Source: JAVSMW01 sp032027005
Lineage (GTDB): Bacteria > Bacillota > Thermincolia > Thermincolales > UBA2595
NCBI GenBank assembly: GCA_032027005.1
Contig: JAVSMW010000001.1
Location: forward strand, 288,598-352,597
Direction: 5' to 3'
Length of the DNA stretch: 64,000 nt
Shown here: in pieces, positions 16,771 to 25,977 of the stretch
Numbering within the stretch: position 1 is the stretch's first letter
Layout: each line of letters starts with the position of its first letter
Translations under genes and position numbers: made by a program
The notes under the pieces: generated by a model
Seen by the model: the letters and a program-made list of their open reading frames with translations, nothing else
Database searches by the model: none
What the model was told of the DNA's origin: nothing

Positions 16771-18433
16771 AAACTTCCATGATAATCGGTAAAATCATTG
16801 GTCTTCTCCTGGTTTTTTCGTACAAATACTTGCTAATAGCATCCCTTACATTTGACTTGATGGAAGCCCATTCAGTGATACCCTTTTCCTCACACTTGAG
16901 CAAGGCCAGTTTGACCTTTTCTTTGGCATCTTCCATCAACTCTTCGGATTCACGGACATAAACAAATCCCCTGGACACTATATCCGGCCCGGCAACCACC
17001 AGGCCGCTTTCTTTGTTGATGGTAACGACAACAATTAAGATCCCATCCTGTGACAGCTGCTTGCGGTCCCTGAGTACAATATTCCCAACATCACCCACTC
17101 CAAGTCCATCAACCAGAACCCGTCCGGCGGTCACCCGACCGTTTAAACGGGCGGAATTCTTGCCGAATTCCAAAACATGGCCGTTTTCGGCAACAAAAAT
17201 ATTGCTGCGTGGAACGCCGATTTCAGCTGCCAGATTTGCGTGCTTAATCAGGTGCCTGAACTCACCGTGGACAGGAACAAAATATTTTGGTTTAACAAGA
17301 TTCAGCATCATTTTTAGTTCTTCCTGGCTCGGGTGACCCGAAACATGAATACCTGAAAAAGACTCATATATTACATCTGCACCTTGTTTAAAAAGGTGGT
17401 CTATAGTACGGGCGACTAATTTCTCATTACCGGGAATAGGTGTTGCAGAAATTATAACAGTATCTCCCGGCAGAATGTCCACCTGGCGGTGATCACTCAT
17501 AGCCATGCGGGTCAGAGCAGACATTGGTTCACCCTGACTTCCTGTGGTCAAGATACACACACGGTTGGCCGGCAGTCGGTTGATTTCATCCAGCTCTACA
17601 AACAGTTCTTTGGGGAAATTGATATATCCCAATTCGGCGGCAATCCCAATAACATTGACCATACTCCTGCCGGCAATGGCGACCTTGCGGTCATACTTGT
17701 AAGCATTGGCAATAGCCTGCTGCAGTCTATGCACGTTAGAAGCAAAGGTGGCAATAATGATACGTCCGGCAGCACCCCTAAAGGTCTCATCAAAAGTGTG
17801 TCCAACCACTTTTTCTGACATTGTAAACCCTGGACGCTCCACATTGGTACTATCTGACATCAAAACAAGAGTTCCTTTTTGTCCCAGTTCCGCAAATTTC
17901 TGAAAATCAGTGATTTGTCCATCCACCGGGGTCTGGTCAAATTTAAAGTCTCCTGTATGTACCACTGTGCCAACAGGACTATGAACAGCAAGAGCAACCG
18001 CATCCGGAATGCTGTGACTGACCCGCAAAAATTCAACCTTAAAAGGGCCAATGTCAACAACATCTCTGGGCTTAACCGTGTGTAGTGTAACGCTCCCGGC
18101 AAGATTGTTTTCCTTCAATTTACCCTGCAGCAGGCCAAGGGTCAGTTTGGTTCCGTACACTGGCACATTGATCTGCTTTAGTACGTAAGGCAGTCCTCCG
18201 ATGTGATCCTCGTGACCATGGGTTAAAACAATACCCCTCACAATTTCCCTGTTTTCTAGAAGAAAAGTAATGTCAGGAATCACAACATCAATTCCCAGCA
18301 TCTCATCTTCCGGAAACATTAAACCTGAGTCAATAACTAAAATATTTTCCCCGTACTTCACAACCATCATGTTTTTTCCAATTTCCCCCAGTCCTCCTAG
18401 GGGAATTAATGACAACTTTGTCTCTTTTGCCAT
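16769..18433 (-). CDS. rnj: Ribonuclease J
   Basis: The 554-residue protein is a metallo-beta-lactamase-fold RNase with endo- and 5'-3' exonuclease activity, central to mRNA turnover in Firmicutes. The metal site HGHEDHIGG lies near residue 75, the second metal-binding stretch HTGDFKFDQTP near residue 165, and the beta-CASP phosphate-binding motif SGHPSQEE and PVHGEFRHL near residues 365-395. The C-terminal domain is present. The start is ATG 18433, 7 bases after AGGAGG; an in-frame ATG at 18454 lies before that site. It follows dapA in the same direction, as in the Bacillus dapA-rnjB region. J1 versus J2 type cannot be decided here. Confidence 0.93.
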   Translation of the reverse strand: MAKETKLSLIPLGGLGEIGKNMMVVKYGENILVIDSGLMFPEDEMLGIDVVIPDITFLLENREIVRGIVLTHGHEDHIGGLPYVLKQINVPVYGTKLTLGLLQGKLKENNLAGSVTLHTVKPRDVVDIGPFKVEFLRVSHSIPDAVALAVHSPVGTVVHTGDFKFDQTPVDGQITDFQKFAELGQKGTLVLMSDSTNVERPGFTMSEKVVGHTFDETFRGAAGRIIIATFASNVHRLQQAIANAYKYDRKVAIAGRSMVNVIGIAAELGYINFPKELFVELDEINRLPANRVCILTTGSQGEPMSALTRMAMSDHRQVDILPGDTVIISATPIPGNEKLVARTIDHLFKQGADVIYESFSGIHVSGHPSQEELKMMLNLVKPKYFVPVHGEFRHLIKHANLAAEIGVPRSNIFVAENGHVLEFGKNSARLNGRVTAGRVLVDGLGVGDVGNIVLRDRKQLSQDGILIVVVTINKESGLVVAGPDIVSRGFVYVRESEELMEDAKEKVKLALLKCEEKGITEWASIKSNVRDAISKYLYEKTRRRPMILPIIMEV

Positions 18434-18690
18434 TTTTACACCTCCTGAAAACAAAAAAAAATACGACTAAACTCGTGGTAAATTGATAGTAGTTAACCAG
18501 GAGAAGTATAGGGGAAATATATTTAGTTGTTGTCCGCTCAAGACTCCCAGGTAAAAAGAAAACCCGCCCGTAAAACACCTGTATTCATTATACTTTATTT
18601 CTTTAGCCACCACAAGATAATAATTGTTGGCTTCAGACCGTTTTTATTCTTTAGTAGTATTGACAGGAAAGCCCCCAATCATACTGGTCG

Positions 18691-18734
18691 AAAGGGGAAG
18701 TAACGAAACTTTATGGTTTCGTTACTTCCCCTTT
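18691..18734. terminator. Bidirectional terminator hairpin, palindrome family member 2
   Basis: A 19-bp perfect stem, AAAGGGGAAGTAACGAAAC with its complement, closes a 6-base loop that reads CATAAA on the minus strand. It lies just after the dapA stop codon on that strand. It is the inverse-orientation sister of the hairpin at 9121-9162. Confidence 0.8.
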
Positions 18735-18736
18735 TA

Positions 18737-19621
18737 CTATAATTTATTATACTTTTGCAGCAATGCCTTCAGTGTCGCCACTTCTGCTTCAGTGGCATCA
18801 AGCAAGGGCGGTCGCATTCCGCCTACCTCGTGGCCCATTAAGTTTAAGCAGGTCTTAACAGGGATGGGGTTTGATGTCAAAAACATTGTTTTAAAAACCG
18901 GGAATAAATCCATGTGTATTTGCGTTGCCTTGACCAAGTCTCCGCCTAAGAAAGCTCCGATCATCTGTTGTAGTTCATTTCCCACAACGTGGGAAACCAC
19001 ACTGATAATCCCATGAGCACCTAATGCCAGCATGGGCAGGGTAAGGGAATCATCCCCACTGTAGATGATAAAATCAGCCGGTGTACTGCGCCTGATCTCA
19101 CTTACCTGATCCATACTGCCGGCAGCTTCCTTGATTGCTACTATATTATCAATCTGGGCCAGCCGGGCGATAGTTTCAGCATTCATGTTGATGGCTGACC
19201 TGCCTGGAATATTGTAGAGGATTACAGGCAGATTGGTAGATTCGGCGATCATGCGAAAATGATTATATAAGCCTTCCTGGGGAGGCTTATTATAGTAAGG
19301 AACAACTGCCATTACACCGTGGGCCCCGGTTTTTTCAGCATCCTTAGTCATACCCATGGAATCAAAGGTGTCATTATTACCCGTTCCCACGATTACTTTA
19401 GCCCGATCACCTACTTCATTAACAACTGCTTCAACCAGCTTGTTCCGCTCTTCATTTGTCAGGGTAGGGGATTCCCCCGTTGTCCCGGCAACCACAATCC
19501 CGTCAGAACCGTTTTCAACCAAGTACCTGGCTAACTTCCTGGCCTTCCCGTAATCGACCTGCATCTCAGAATCAAAGGGGGTTACCATCGCAGTTAATAC
19601 ACGCCCAAAATCTGTCACCAC
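18737..19621 (-). CDS. dapA: 4-hydroxy-tetrahydrodipicolinate synthase
   Basis: The 294-residue enzyme condenses pyruvate with aspartate semialdehyde, the first committed step to lysine, diaminopimelate and dipicolinate. The signature GTTGESPTLTNEER lies near residue 46, YYNKPPQEGLYNHF near 108, YNIPGRSAINM near 136 and the Schiff-base Lys in IVAIKEAAGSMDQ near 163. The start is GTG 19621 or the adjacent GTG 19618; AAGGTGG lies just upstream and the second gives better spacing. It ends the asd-dapG-dapA run, which supplies aspartate-family metabolites for the cell wall and the spore core. Confidence 0.95.
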   Translation of the reverse strand: MVTDFGRVLTAMVTPFDSEMQVDYGKARKLARYLVENGSDGIVVAGTTGESPTLTNEERNKLVEAVVNEVGDRAKVIVGTGNNDTFDSMGMTKDAEKTGAHGVMAVVPYYNKPPQEGLYNHFRMIAESTNLPVILYNIPGRSAINMNAETIARLAQIDNIVAIKEAAGSMDQVSEIRRSTPADFIIYSGDDSLTLPMLALGAHGIISVVSHVVGNELQQMIGAFLGGDLVKATQIHMDLFPVFKTMFLTSNPIPVKTCLNLMGHEVGGMRPPLLDATEAEVATLKALLQKYNKL

Positions 19622-19705
19622 ATTTCCACCTTTCCTTATATAATTTTTAAATCATTATCTCTGACAACACAGGGAATTTACCATCAGAATATCAAACTTG
19701 CCCGG

Positions 19706-20923
19706 TTAATCCCCTAAAGAAAAATGCTTGTGCAGGGCTCTGATCGCCCTTTCCATTTCGTCTTGTTTAACCAGGCACCAAATCGTGGAGTGAGAATCAG
19801 CTGTTTGTAAAATTTTGATATTTTCCGCAGCCAAAGCTTCTATAATACTGGCCATTACCCCTGGTACCCCGGCCATTCCCGCACCTACAGCGGAAACCTT
19901 GGCACAGCTGGGGGTCAATTCCGGCGAAAAGCCCATGTTTTCCAGAATTTGTGCCGCTTTTTCAGCAACACCATCTTTAACGGTATATATTACTACATCA
20001 GGGTAGATATTGATGAAATCAACACTTATCCCGGATAAAGCCATTGCTTTAAATATTTTCAGCTGGGGCTGTTCTGCCTCAAATCCGGTGGTATAGACCT
20101 TAATCTGGGTAACATTGGGGATATGGGTTATACCGGTGATAATGCGGTCTTTCTTTATTGCCACCGGCCGGTCATAAGCTGATGATGTCACCAGAGTCCC
20201 CGGAGCATCAGAAAAAGTGCATTTAACCCTCATGGGAATATTCTTTTGCCTGGCAATCTCGACAGCCCTGGGATGAATCACTTTTGCTCCCTCATGGGCA
20301 AGCTGGCAAATTTCATTATAGGTAATAACATCAAGCACCTTGGCATCAGTGACGATATTTGGGTCTGCAGTCATAATTCCTTCAACATCTTTATATATGT
20401 CAATGGCTTCGGCATTTAAAGCCACACCCAGGGCCGCGGCAGATGTATCACTGCCCCCCCTGCCAAGGGTAGTAACCAACCCGTCTTCAGTTTGCCCCTG
20501 AAAACCAGCCACGATTACAGTCATTCCTTCGGCAGCATATTTGTGAATTAGTTTGGGTTTTATTTCAATAATGTGGGCATCAGTATGCTTATCATCGGTA
20601 ATAATTCCAGCCTGGCCGCCGGTCAAAAAGACTGCTCTATGACCATGCTTCTCCAGGGTAGCTACCATAGCTATACCGGAAATTATCTCGCCACAGGCCA
20701 TCAGATTATCCAGTTCTTTTGGTGGAATCTCAGGGTTGATGGCTCCTACAAATTTTAGTAATGTATCAGTAGCATAAGGGTCGCCCTGGCGCCCTATAGC
20801 GGACACCACAACGACCGGTGTATAACCTTCATTACTGGCGGAGATTATCTTCCGGACTACCTGTTCCCGTAGTTCAATGGAAGTGAGGGAGGTCCCTCCA
20901 AACTTTTGAACCAGGTACTTCAT
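19706..20923 (-). CDS. dapG: Aspartate kinase (DapG-type)
   Basis: The 405-residue kinase phosphorylates aspartate. The N-terminal motif KFGGTSL (residues 7-13) and the GRGGSDTSA loop (about 155) define the amino-acid kinase domain; two ACT domains follow (about 265-400), containing IDFINIYPDV and VSAVGAGMAGVPG, which bind allosteric effectors. In Bacillus the DapG isoenzyme is feedback-regulated by diaminopimelate; the adjacency to asd, dapA, dpaA and dpaB suggests the same role here, in sporulation and peptidoglycan supply. The ribosome site GGGAG is 8 bases upstream, and only 4 bases separate it from asd, so the two are cotranscribed. Confidence 0.93.
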   Translation of the reverse strand: MKYLVQKFGGTSLTSIELREQVVRKIISASNEGYTPVVVVSAIGRQGDPYATDTLLKFVGAINPEIPPKELDNLMACGEIISGIAMVATLEKHGHRAVFLTGGQAGIITDDKHTDAHIIEIKPKLIHKYAAEGMTVIVAGFQGQTEDGLVTTLGRGGSDTSAAALGVALNAEAIDIYKDVEGIMTADPNIVTDAKVLDVITYNEICQLAHEGAKVIHPRAVEIARQKNIPMRVKCTFSDAPGTLVTSSAYDRPVAIKKDRIITGITHIPNVTQIKVYTTGFEAEQPQLKIFKAMALSGISVDFINIYPDVVIYTVKDGVAEKAAQILENMGFSPELTPSCAKVSAVGAGMAGVPGVMASIIEALAAENIKILQTADSHSTIWCLVKQDEMERAIRALHKHFSLGD

Positions 20924-20927
20924 TCAT

Positions 20928-21944
20928 TCATCTCCCAAAACAATCGTATTTTACCACTAGTTCGGCAATCTGCACGGCATTAGTGGCAGCCCCTTTACGC
21001 AGTTGGTCGGCAACAACCCACAGGTTGAGGCCCTTAGCAATAGAATTGTCCTCTCTGATTCGGCCAACAAAAACTTCATCTTTATCAGAGGTAAATAGAG
21101 GCATCGGGTAGACCTTGTTGTTTATGTCATCCTGAACAATTATACCCGGAGCATTCGCAAGTAATTCCCGTGCCTCAGCAGAAGTCAGTTTCTTCTCAGT
21201 TTCAATATTGACTGACTCAGAGTGGCTTCTGAAGACCGGCACTCTGACGGTTGTGGCAGTTATCTCGATACTGTCGTCATGCATGATTTTCTTGGTTTCA
21301 TTGACCATTTTCCATTCTTCTTTGGTATAATCCAAATCAGCAAAAACATCTATATGAGGGATCAGGTTAAAAGCTATTTGGTAGGCGAAAACCTCAGGTG
21401 TAACATCTTTACCTTCTGAAAGAGCTTTAACCTGAGCCGCCAGTTCGTCAATAGCTTCTTTACCGGCCCCTGAAACCGCCTGGTAAGTTGAGACAACAAC
21501 TCTCTTGATTTTGGCGGCATCATGAATTGGCTTTAAGGCAGCAACCATGATAATAGTTGAACAATTGGGGTTGGCAATTATTCCTTTGTGCAGTTTGACA
21601 TCCTCCGGGTTTACCTCAGGCACGACCAGGGGAACTTCCGGATCCATCCGAAAGGCACTGCTGTTATCGACAACCACTGCTCCACGTAAGGCCGCTTCCC
21701 TGGCGAAATCTTTGCTCGCCGAACCACCAGCAAAAAGGGCGATATCGATCCCTTCGAAGGCTTCAGCCGAAGTCGCCTCAACTGTGTATTCTTTTCCCTT
21801 AAACTCTATCTTCTTGCCCGCTGATCTTTCGGTGGCAAGCAATTTAAGGTCTGCAACAGGAAAATCTCTCTCCAGTAAAATTTTCAGCAGCTCTTGTCCA
21901 ACTGCGCCGGTGGCACCAACGACCGCTACATTGAATCTTTTCAC
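20928..21944 (-). CDS. asd: Aspartate-semialdehyde dehydrogenase
   Basis: The 338-residue enzyme reduces aspartyl phosphate to the semialdehyde with NADPH. The nucleotide-binding start VAVVGATGAVGQELLKILLE (residues 6-25) and the active-site region NPNCSTIIMV with catalytic Cys (about 127-136) are clear; the HSESVNIE motif (about 243) holds the substrate-binding His. The start codon is GTG 21944 with GGGGGGATT upstream. It is the first gene of the asd-dapG-dapA run and is separated from dpaB by a 160-base gap with an ATATTT tandem repeat. Confidence 0.95.
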   Translation of the reverse strand: MKRFNVAVVGATGAVGQELLKILLERDFPVADLKLLATERSAGKKIEFKGKEYTVEATSAEAFEGIDIALFAGGSASKDFAREAALRGAVVVDNSSAFRMDPEVPLVVPEVNPEDVKLHKGIIANPNCSTIIMVAALKPIHDAAKIKRVVVSTYQAVSGAGKEAIDELAAQVKALSEGKDVTPEVFAYQIAFNLIPHIDVFADLDYTKEEWKMVNETKKIMHDDSIEITATTVRVPVFRSHSESVNIETEKKLTSAEARELLANAPGIIVQDDINNKVYPMPLFTSDKDEVFVGRIREDNSIAKGLNLWVVADQLRKGAATNAVQIAELVVKYDCFGR

Positions 21945-21956
21945 AATAATCCCCCC

Positions 21957-21986
21957 GTATATTTATATTTATATTTATATTTATTT
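21957..21986. repeat. (ATATTT)n hexamer microsatellite upstream of asd
   Basis: Four tandem ATATTT/TATTTA units lie just upstream of the asd ribosome binding site. Length variation here could alter asd expression; this is speculation. Confidence 0.7.
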
Positions 21987-22104
21987 ATTGCTCATTGCAC
22001 CGACACTGTGGACACCTGCTTGTTTCATCCAAAAAAACATTTTCGGGCCCGGGAAGTTTTATTGCCGGTTAAAACACCCGCCAATCAACTTCCGGCCCCA
22101 AATG

Positions 22105-22692
22105 TCAAGTATACTGTAAAATCACCGGTTGAAGCTGTCTTCCCTGTAATGCCTCAATGACAGTTTGTTCCAACAGTGACATTTTAGCCACTAAAGAATT
22201 CGCCTTGGCTGTGGGATTGTCCTGTCCAAAAGGAACCATGTAAATATTTTTCATATTTAGCAGCATACCTATGTTTTTAGCATTAATCCCTAGGCCGTCA
22301 TTGGTCGAAATAGCCAGAACCACCGGTCGTTGGTTTCTCAGATGTGCTTTCACAGCCATTAAAACAGCGGTATCTGTTATGCCATTGGCCAATTTAGCGA
22401 TAGTATTACCAGTACATGGAGCAACTACAATAATGTCAAAAAGCTTATTCGGACCAACGGGCTCGGCCTCAACTACAGACTTAATCACCTCATGACCCGT
22501 TATATCACGCAAGAACATTTTCCACTCACTGGCTTTTCCGAATCTGGTATCTTCAGAATCAACAGCAGGAGATATTATGGGATAAACCTTTGCTCCGCTT
22601 TGAATCAGGACATTAACCTGTTCAAAAGTTTCTTTTAAGGTGCAGTGTGAGCCTGTAACAGCGAAACCTACTTTTTTATCCTTAAGTTGCAT
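22105..22692 (-). CDS. dpaB: Dipicolinate synthase subunit B
   Basis: The 195-residue protein is a flavoprotein-like subunit (SpoVFB) that, with DpaA, makes dipicolinic acid for the spore core. The start VGFAVTGSHCTLKETFEQV and the APCTGNTIAKLANGITDTAV stretch are typical of this flavin-binding fold. The start is ATG 22692, six bases after GGGGGTG; a TTG at 22707 overlaps the end of dpaA. The gene lies directly after dpaA in the same direction. In Bacillus the pair is expressed in the mother cell under sigma K; no promoter signal is apparent to me here. Confidence 0.92.
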   Translation of the reverse strand: MQLKDKKVGFAVTGSHCTLKETFEQVNVLIQSGAKVYPIISPAVDSEDTRFGKASEWKMFLRDITGHEVIKSVVEAEPVGPNKLFDIIVVAPCTGNTIAKLANGITDTAVLMAVKAHLRNQRPVVLAISTNDGLGINAKNIGMLLNMKNIYMVPFGQDNPTAKANSLVAKMSLLEQTVIEALQGRQLQPVILQYT

Positions 22693-22707
22693 TTCAAGCA
22701 CCCCCAA

Positions 22708-23631
22708 CTACCTAAGGTTCCTATTAAAATTACTAAAGGAAGTGTGGGTGAGTTCACGAAGCATAATTTCCGGAATTACTCTAGCCAAAATTCGCCCTGC
22801 AGTCCTGGGTGCAACCTTGCCCGGCAGACCGGGTGCCAATTCGGCCCTGCGTTTAAGCTCCCCGGCTGCAGTGAAATCCACACCGCCAGGAGCTGAAGCA
22901 ATATCACAGATATATACCGCAGGGTCGGTAAGCTCCAAAAGCTCTCTGTCCAATATCAGAGACGGTACAGTATTGAAAATGATATCAGCTTCTCCGATAT
23001 GTTTGGCTAGATCCTGGTAAGTAATAGGCTCAAAGCCCATTTCGCTGATCCTAGCCAAGTCCCTTGGTCTCCTGGCAGCTACAATGGTCTTCGCGCCAAG
23101 AGCGGCAGCCATCCTGGCCAGTGTGCAGCCACAGCGGCCAAAACCAAGAACTAAACATTTACTACCGTGGATGGTAATGTCAGTAGCTTCCATAGCCATC
23201 TGAAGGGCACCTTCGGCTGAGGGAATAGAGTTAGGAATAGCGACTTCATCCATTTCTGCAATTTCGGTCAGTTTTAAATTACGTGATGAGACCAATTCCT
23301 TCAGCAGCGGTCTGGCATATCCCACTATTACCATACAGTCAGGTGGAAATGACTGAATCGTATCTTGGTCCAGCACTAATGGTATCTCTGAGTATTTAGC
23401 CCTGATGATGCCTTTTTGGTCTATTCCCGGCATGGGTAAAACCACGAAGGCGGCATCTTGGACAGCTTTCACAATCTGGTGAAAGCATTGGACATTTTGG
23501 TTGTTGTTCAACCTGGAAATTCCGGCAACCTTGACGTTAGCACCCATTTTCAGCAGTTCAGAGACCAGGATTAGCTCCCTATCGTCTCCTCCCAGTACTG
23601 CAACAGTTACTCCCGCAAGTTTTGAACTCAT
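22708..23631 (-). CDS. dpaA: Dipicolinate synthase subunit A
   Basis: The 307-residue protein (SpoVFA) oxidises dihydrodipicolinate to dipicolinate together with DpaB. A Rossmann motif, LVLGFGRCGCTLARMAAALGA (about residues 155-175), binds the nucleotide, and the N-terminal part (VAVLGGDDRELILVSELLKMG) is characteristic. The start is ATG 23631, which lies 7 bases after AAAGGAGG; an earlier in-frame ATG would add 23 residues of no visible significance. The gene is followed within 16 bases by dpaB and preceded by dapB, so the operon dapB-dpaA-dpaB joins the two consumers of dihydrodipicolinate. Confidence 0.93.
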   Translation of the reverse strand: MSSKLAGVTVAVLGGDDRELILVSELLKMGANVKVAGISRLNNNQNVQCFHQIVKAVQDAAFVVLPMPGIDQKGIIRAKYSEIPLVLDQDTIQSFPPDCMVIVGYARPLLKELVSSRNLKLTEIAEMDEVAIPNSIPSAEGALQMAMEATDITIHGSKCLVLGFGRCGCTLARMAAALGAKTIVAARRPRDLARISEMGFEPITYQDLAKHIGEADIIFNTVPSLILDRELLELTDPAVYICDIASAPGGVDFTAAGELKRRAELAPGLPGKVAPRTAGRILARVIPEIMLRELTHTSFSNFNRNLR

Positions 23632-23715
23632 GCTCCAACCTCCTTTGTACGACCAACTACTCACAGTATATGAAGTCATACAAAGGGTGGTGCTTGTCAA
23701 TAAGGTGTAACGTGT

Positions 23716-24513
23716 TTATTCACTTAAAAGTTTTTCGAGACCGTAAGTTAATCCTTTCAGGTCAGCAACCTTCCTCACTGCCAGGATTACTCCAGGCATG
23801 AAAGATTCCCTGTTAATGGAGTCATGCCTTATGGTCAAAGTCTGGCCTAAGCCCCCAAAAATTACTTCCTGATGAGCCACCAACCCAGGCAGCCGCACAC
23901 TGTGCAGCCTCATACCGCTATATTCCCCGCCCCTGGAACCGGCAATTTTTTCATATTCCTCAGGATTCCCCTGCCGGAATGCCTCCCTGGTAGAATTAAT
24001 CAATTCGGCGGTTTTGATAGCTGTCCCCGAAGGGGCATCTAATTTCTGGTCATGATGAAACTCAATTATTTCCACATGAGGCATATATTTTGCAGCCTCA
24101 GCCGCAAATTTCATCATCAGAATCGCGCCAATAGCGAAGTTAGGAGCTATGACTACACCAACTCCGGCTTCCCTGGCCTGGGAATCAATTTCAGCCACAT
24201 TTTCCTCTGAAATGCCTGTAGTACCTACGACTAAATGAACCCTATGTTTGAGGACAAGTCCCAAATTATCTCTGACACTGTCGGGGGTAGTGAAATCTAC
24301 CACAACATCAGCCCCGGTCTCTTCCAAAACGCGGCCAAGATTGCCTGCCAGCTTGACCCCGCACTGACCGATGCCAGCCAGTTCACCGACATCCCGTCCG
24401 TGATTTCTGGTATCAACAGCACCAACTAAAGTCAAATCACTTTCATTTAACACGGCCTTAACAACTTCCCGGCCCATCCTGCCGTTAGCTCCGGCTACAA
24501 CTACTTTCAGCAT
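23716..24513 (-). CDS. dapB: 4-hydroxy-tetrahydrodipicolinate reductase
   Basis: The 265-residue enzyme reduces the DapA product with NAD(P)H, feeding lysine and diaminopimelate synthesis. The Rossmann motif KVVVAGANGRMGREVVKAVL is at residues 3-22, the VVGTTGISEEN loop near 97, and the substrate-binding EFHHDQKLDAPSGTA motif near residues 150-165. The start is ATG 24513 with GGAGG about 11 bases upstream, a slightly long spacing; an in-frame TTG at 24546 would add 11 residues. It leads the dapB-dpaA-dpaB group. Confidence 0.95.
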   Translation of the reverse strand: MLKVVVAGANGRMGREVVKAVLNESDLTLVGAVDTRNHGRDVGELAGIGQCGVKLAGNLGRVLEETGADVVVDFTTPDSVRDNLGLVLKHRVHLVVGTTGISEENVAEIDSQAREAGVGVVIAPNFAIGAILMMKFAAEAAKYMPHVEIIEFHHDQKLDAPSGTAIKTAELINSTREAFRQGNPEEYEKIAGSRGGEYSGMRLHSVRLPGLVAHQEVIFGGLGQTLTIRHDSINRESFMPGVILAVRKVADLKGLTYGLEKLLSE

Positions 24514-24598
24514 TTCCGCTATTACCTCCCGTTCTATTCCGGCCAAACCGGGTTAAATCTTTTACTTTTGGTACAACCAACAAAATACCTTAAATTTT

Positions 24599-24627
24599 AT
24601 TTTCTTATAAATAGGAAGATATGTCAA
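24599..24627 (-). promoter_or_regulatory. Candidate promoter of the dapB-dpaA-dpaB group
   Basis: On the minus strand TTGACA (24627-24622) is followed after 17 bases by GAAAAT, a weak -10. The -35 is perfect. It lies about 85 bases upstream of dapB. Confidence 0.35.
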
Positions 24628-24687
24628 GAGCAACAACATTCAAGTCATTTGCATATCAATATTTTACCGGCAAATACTAAATAAGGG

Positions 24688-25458
24688 GTGATTTCCATCG
24701 ATACAAAACACGCTATAGATTTTGCCGGTCTAGCCGGAGAACTCCTGCTGGAAAACGGGGCAGAAACTTCCCGGGTTGAAGATACCATCATCCGTATATG
24801 TAGTCGGGCAGATTTCAAAGACATCGAAGTCCTTGTCTTTCCAACCGGAATCATAATTCACGGAATTTCCAATGGCTTAAGGTTAACACGCGCTAAACAT
24901 ATTCACACGAGGCAAATAAATCTAGCTGTTATATCAGCCGTCAATAATATATCCAGAGAATTTGCCGCAGAAAAAACATCCCTGGAAGACGGCATTGCCA
25001 GATTGGAGGAAGTGCTGGCAACGGCTGACCAAAACAAGTCCCTCCTGTGGATTTCTCTAGCCGGGGCACTGGCTTCAGGCGCCGCCACTGTTTTGCTGGG
25101 AGGCAGCTGGCAGGATATTACCCCTGCCATCTTGGCCACTGCCTTGGTACGTATCATCACCGGCACAGCGGCCTTTAACCTGGCCTACATATTACAGCTT
25201 TACCTGGCCGGGTTATTTGCAGGTCTTATTGGTAGTTTATTCGTTAATTTTGGTTTTGGGCAACATACTGACAAAATTATCGTCGGTGCCCTGCTGCCGC
25301 TGGTTCCAGGGGTAGCTATGACCAACGCCGTAAGAGACTTTATCTCAGGGGACCTGCTGTCAGGCACCCTCCGCATGACCGAAGCCCTGATAGTCGCCTT
25401 TACCCTGGCAGGCGGCGTCGGCTTCGCCCTGGCAATTTATTCAGGTTATTTGAAATAG
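24688..25458 (+). CDS. ThrE-family threonine/serine exporter, large subunit
   Basis: The 256-residue protein has the ThrE N-terminal signature: AIDFAGLAGELLLENGAETS then RVEDTIIRIC (residues 9-38), followed by five hydrophobic segments (about residues 118-250). This DUF1212 half pairs with a smaller ThrE_2 half, encoded next, to make one exporter related to ThrE. The export of serine or threonine is known for the family; the substrate here is not established. The start is annotated as GTG 24688, but that codon lies within the run AAGGGGTGAT, which would itself be a good ribosome site, so the true start may be a rare codon slightly downstream. Confidence 0.82.
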   Translation: MISIDTKHAIDFAGLAGELLLENGAETSRVEDTIIRICSRADFKDIEVLVFPTGIIIHGISNGLRLTRAKHIHTRQINLAVISAVNNISREFAAEKTSLEDGIARLEEVLATADQNKSLLWISLAGALASGAATVLLGGSWQDITPAILATALVRIITGTAAFNLAYILQLYLAGLFAGLIGSLFVNFGFGQHTDKIIVGALLPLVPGVAMTNAVRDFISGDLLSGTLRMTEALIVAFTLAGGVGFALAIYSGYLK

Positions 25459-25476
25459 TGGAGAGTGGCCACTATA
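25456..25476 (+). other. Hairpin between the two exporter genes
   Basis: ATAGTGG and CCACTAT pair around a short loop just before the AGGAGG of the small subunit. It includes a GTGGAGA unit like that in the 55.2 kb heptamer array, perhaps a single-unit relic. Confidence 0.45.
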
Positions 25477-25492
25477 CAGGAGGTCTAAAAAA

Positions 25493-25945
25493 TTGGTTCT
25501 AAATATGCTTTTGGCTTTTTTTACATCTCTTTTTACGGGTATTACACTCCATACGCCTCTAACGGCATGGTTTACTGTGGGCCTGACGGGTATGCTGGGC
25601 TGGAGTGTAAGCCGCTTTCTGGCATACCGGAACATACCCGAATTGCTGGCAGCAGTTTCCGGGGCCCTTGTCATCGGTATTTTGGCCGAAATATTTGCCC
25701 GCTGGCAAAAGCAGCCTGTGACAGTATATATTGTATCAGGCATAATTCCTTTGGTGCCTGGCACCATTTTTTACAATTCTATGCTGCAGTTTCTGGACAA
25801 CCAATATAATGCAGGCTTTGCCCTGGCCTTCAAAGCTTTTCTAATCGCCTCATATTTAGCTGCCGGGCTGGCCATAGTCCCATTAATTCTCCGTCAGATA
25901 AAATTTTTCTGGTCGCGGGGCAAGCATTTAGAGAAAAAAAGATAA
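25493..25945 (+). CDS. ThrE-family exporter, small subunit (ThrE_2)
   Basis: The 150-residue membrane protein has four to five hydrophobic helices and the phrase VYIVSGIIPLVPGTIFYNSML (about residues 78-98), characteristic of the ThrE_2/DUF3815 half. It begins with TTG 25493, 9 bases after AGGAGG. It lies 35 bases after the large subunit in the same direction, and the two together form the exporter. A terminator follows immediately, so the pair forms a complete transcription unit. Confidence 0.82.
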   Translation: MVLNMLLAFFTSLFTGITLHTPLTAWFTVGLTGMLGWSVSRFLAYRNIPELLAAVSGALVIGILAEIFARWQKQPVTVYIVSGIIPLVPGTIFYNSMLQFLDNQYNAGFALAFKAFLIASYLAAGLAIVPLILRQIKFFWSRGKHLEKKR

Positions 25946-25977
25946 GGGTCTGCCATTCATAGGCAGCCCCTTTTCCT
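25944..25977 (+). terminator. Intrinsic terminator after the ThrE pair
   Basis: GGGTCTGCC pairs with GGCAGCCCC across a 7-base loop and is followed by TTTTCC. Confidence 0.85.

Noticed and set aside
21945..22104. Lysine riboswitch upstream of asd
   Set aside because: The 160-base gap holds an ATATTT repeat and no conserved lysine-riboswitch pairing that I can find.
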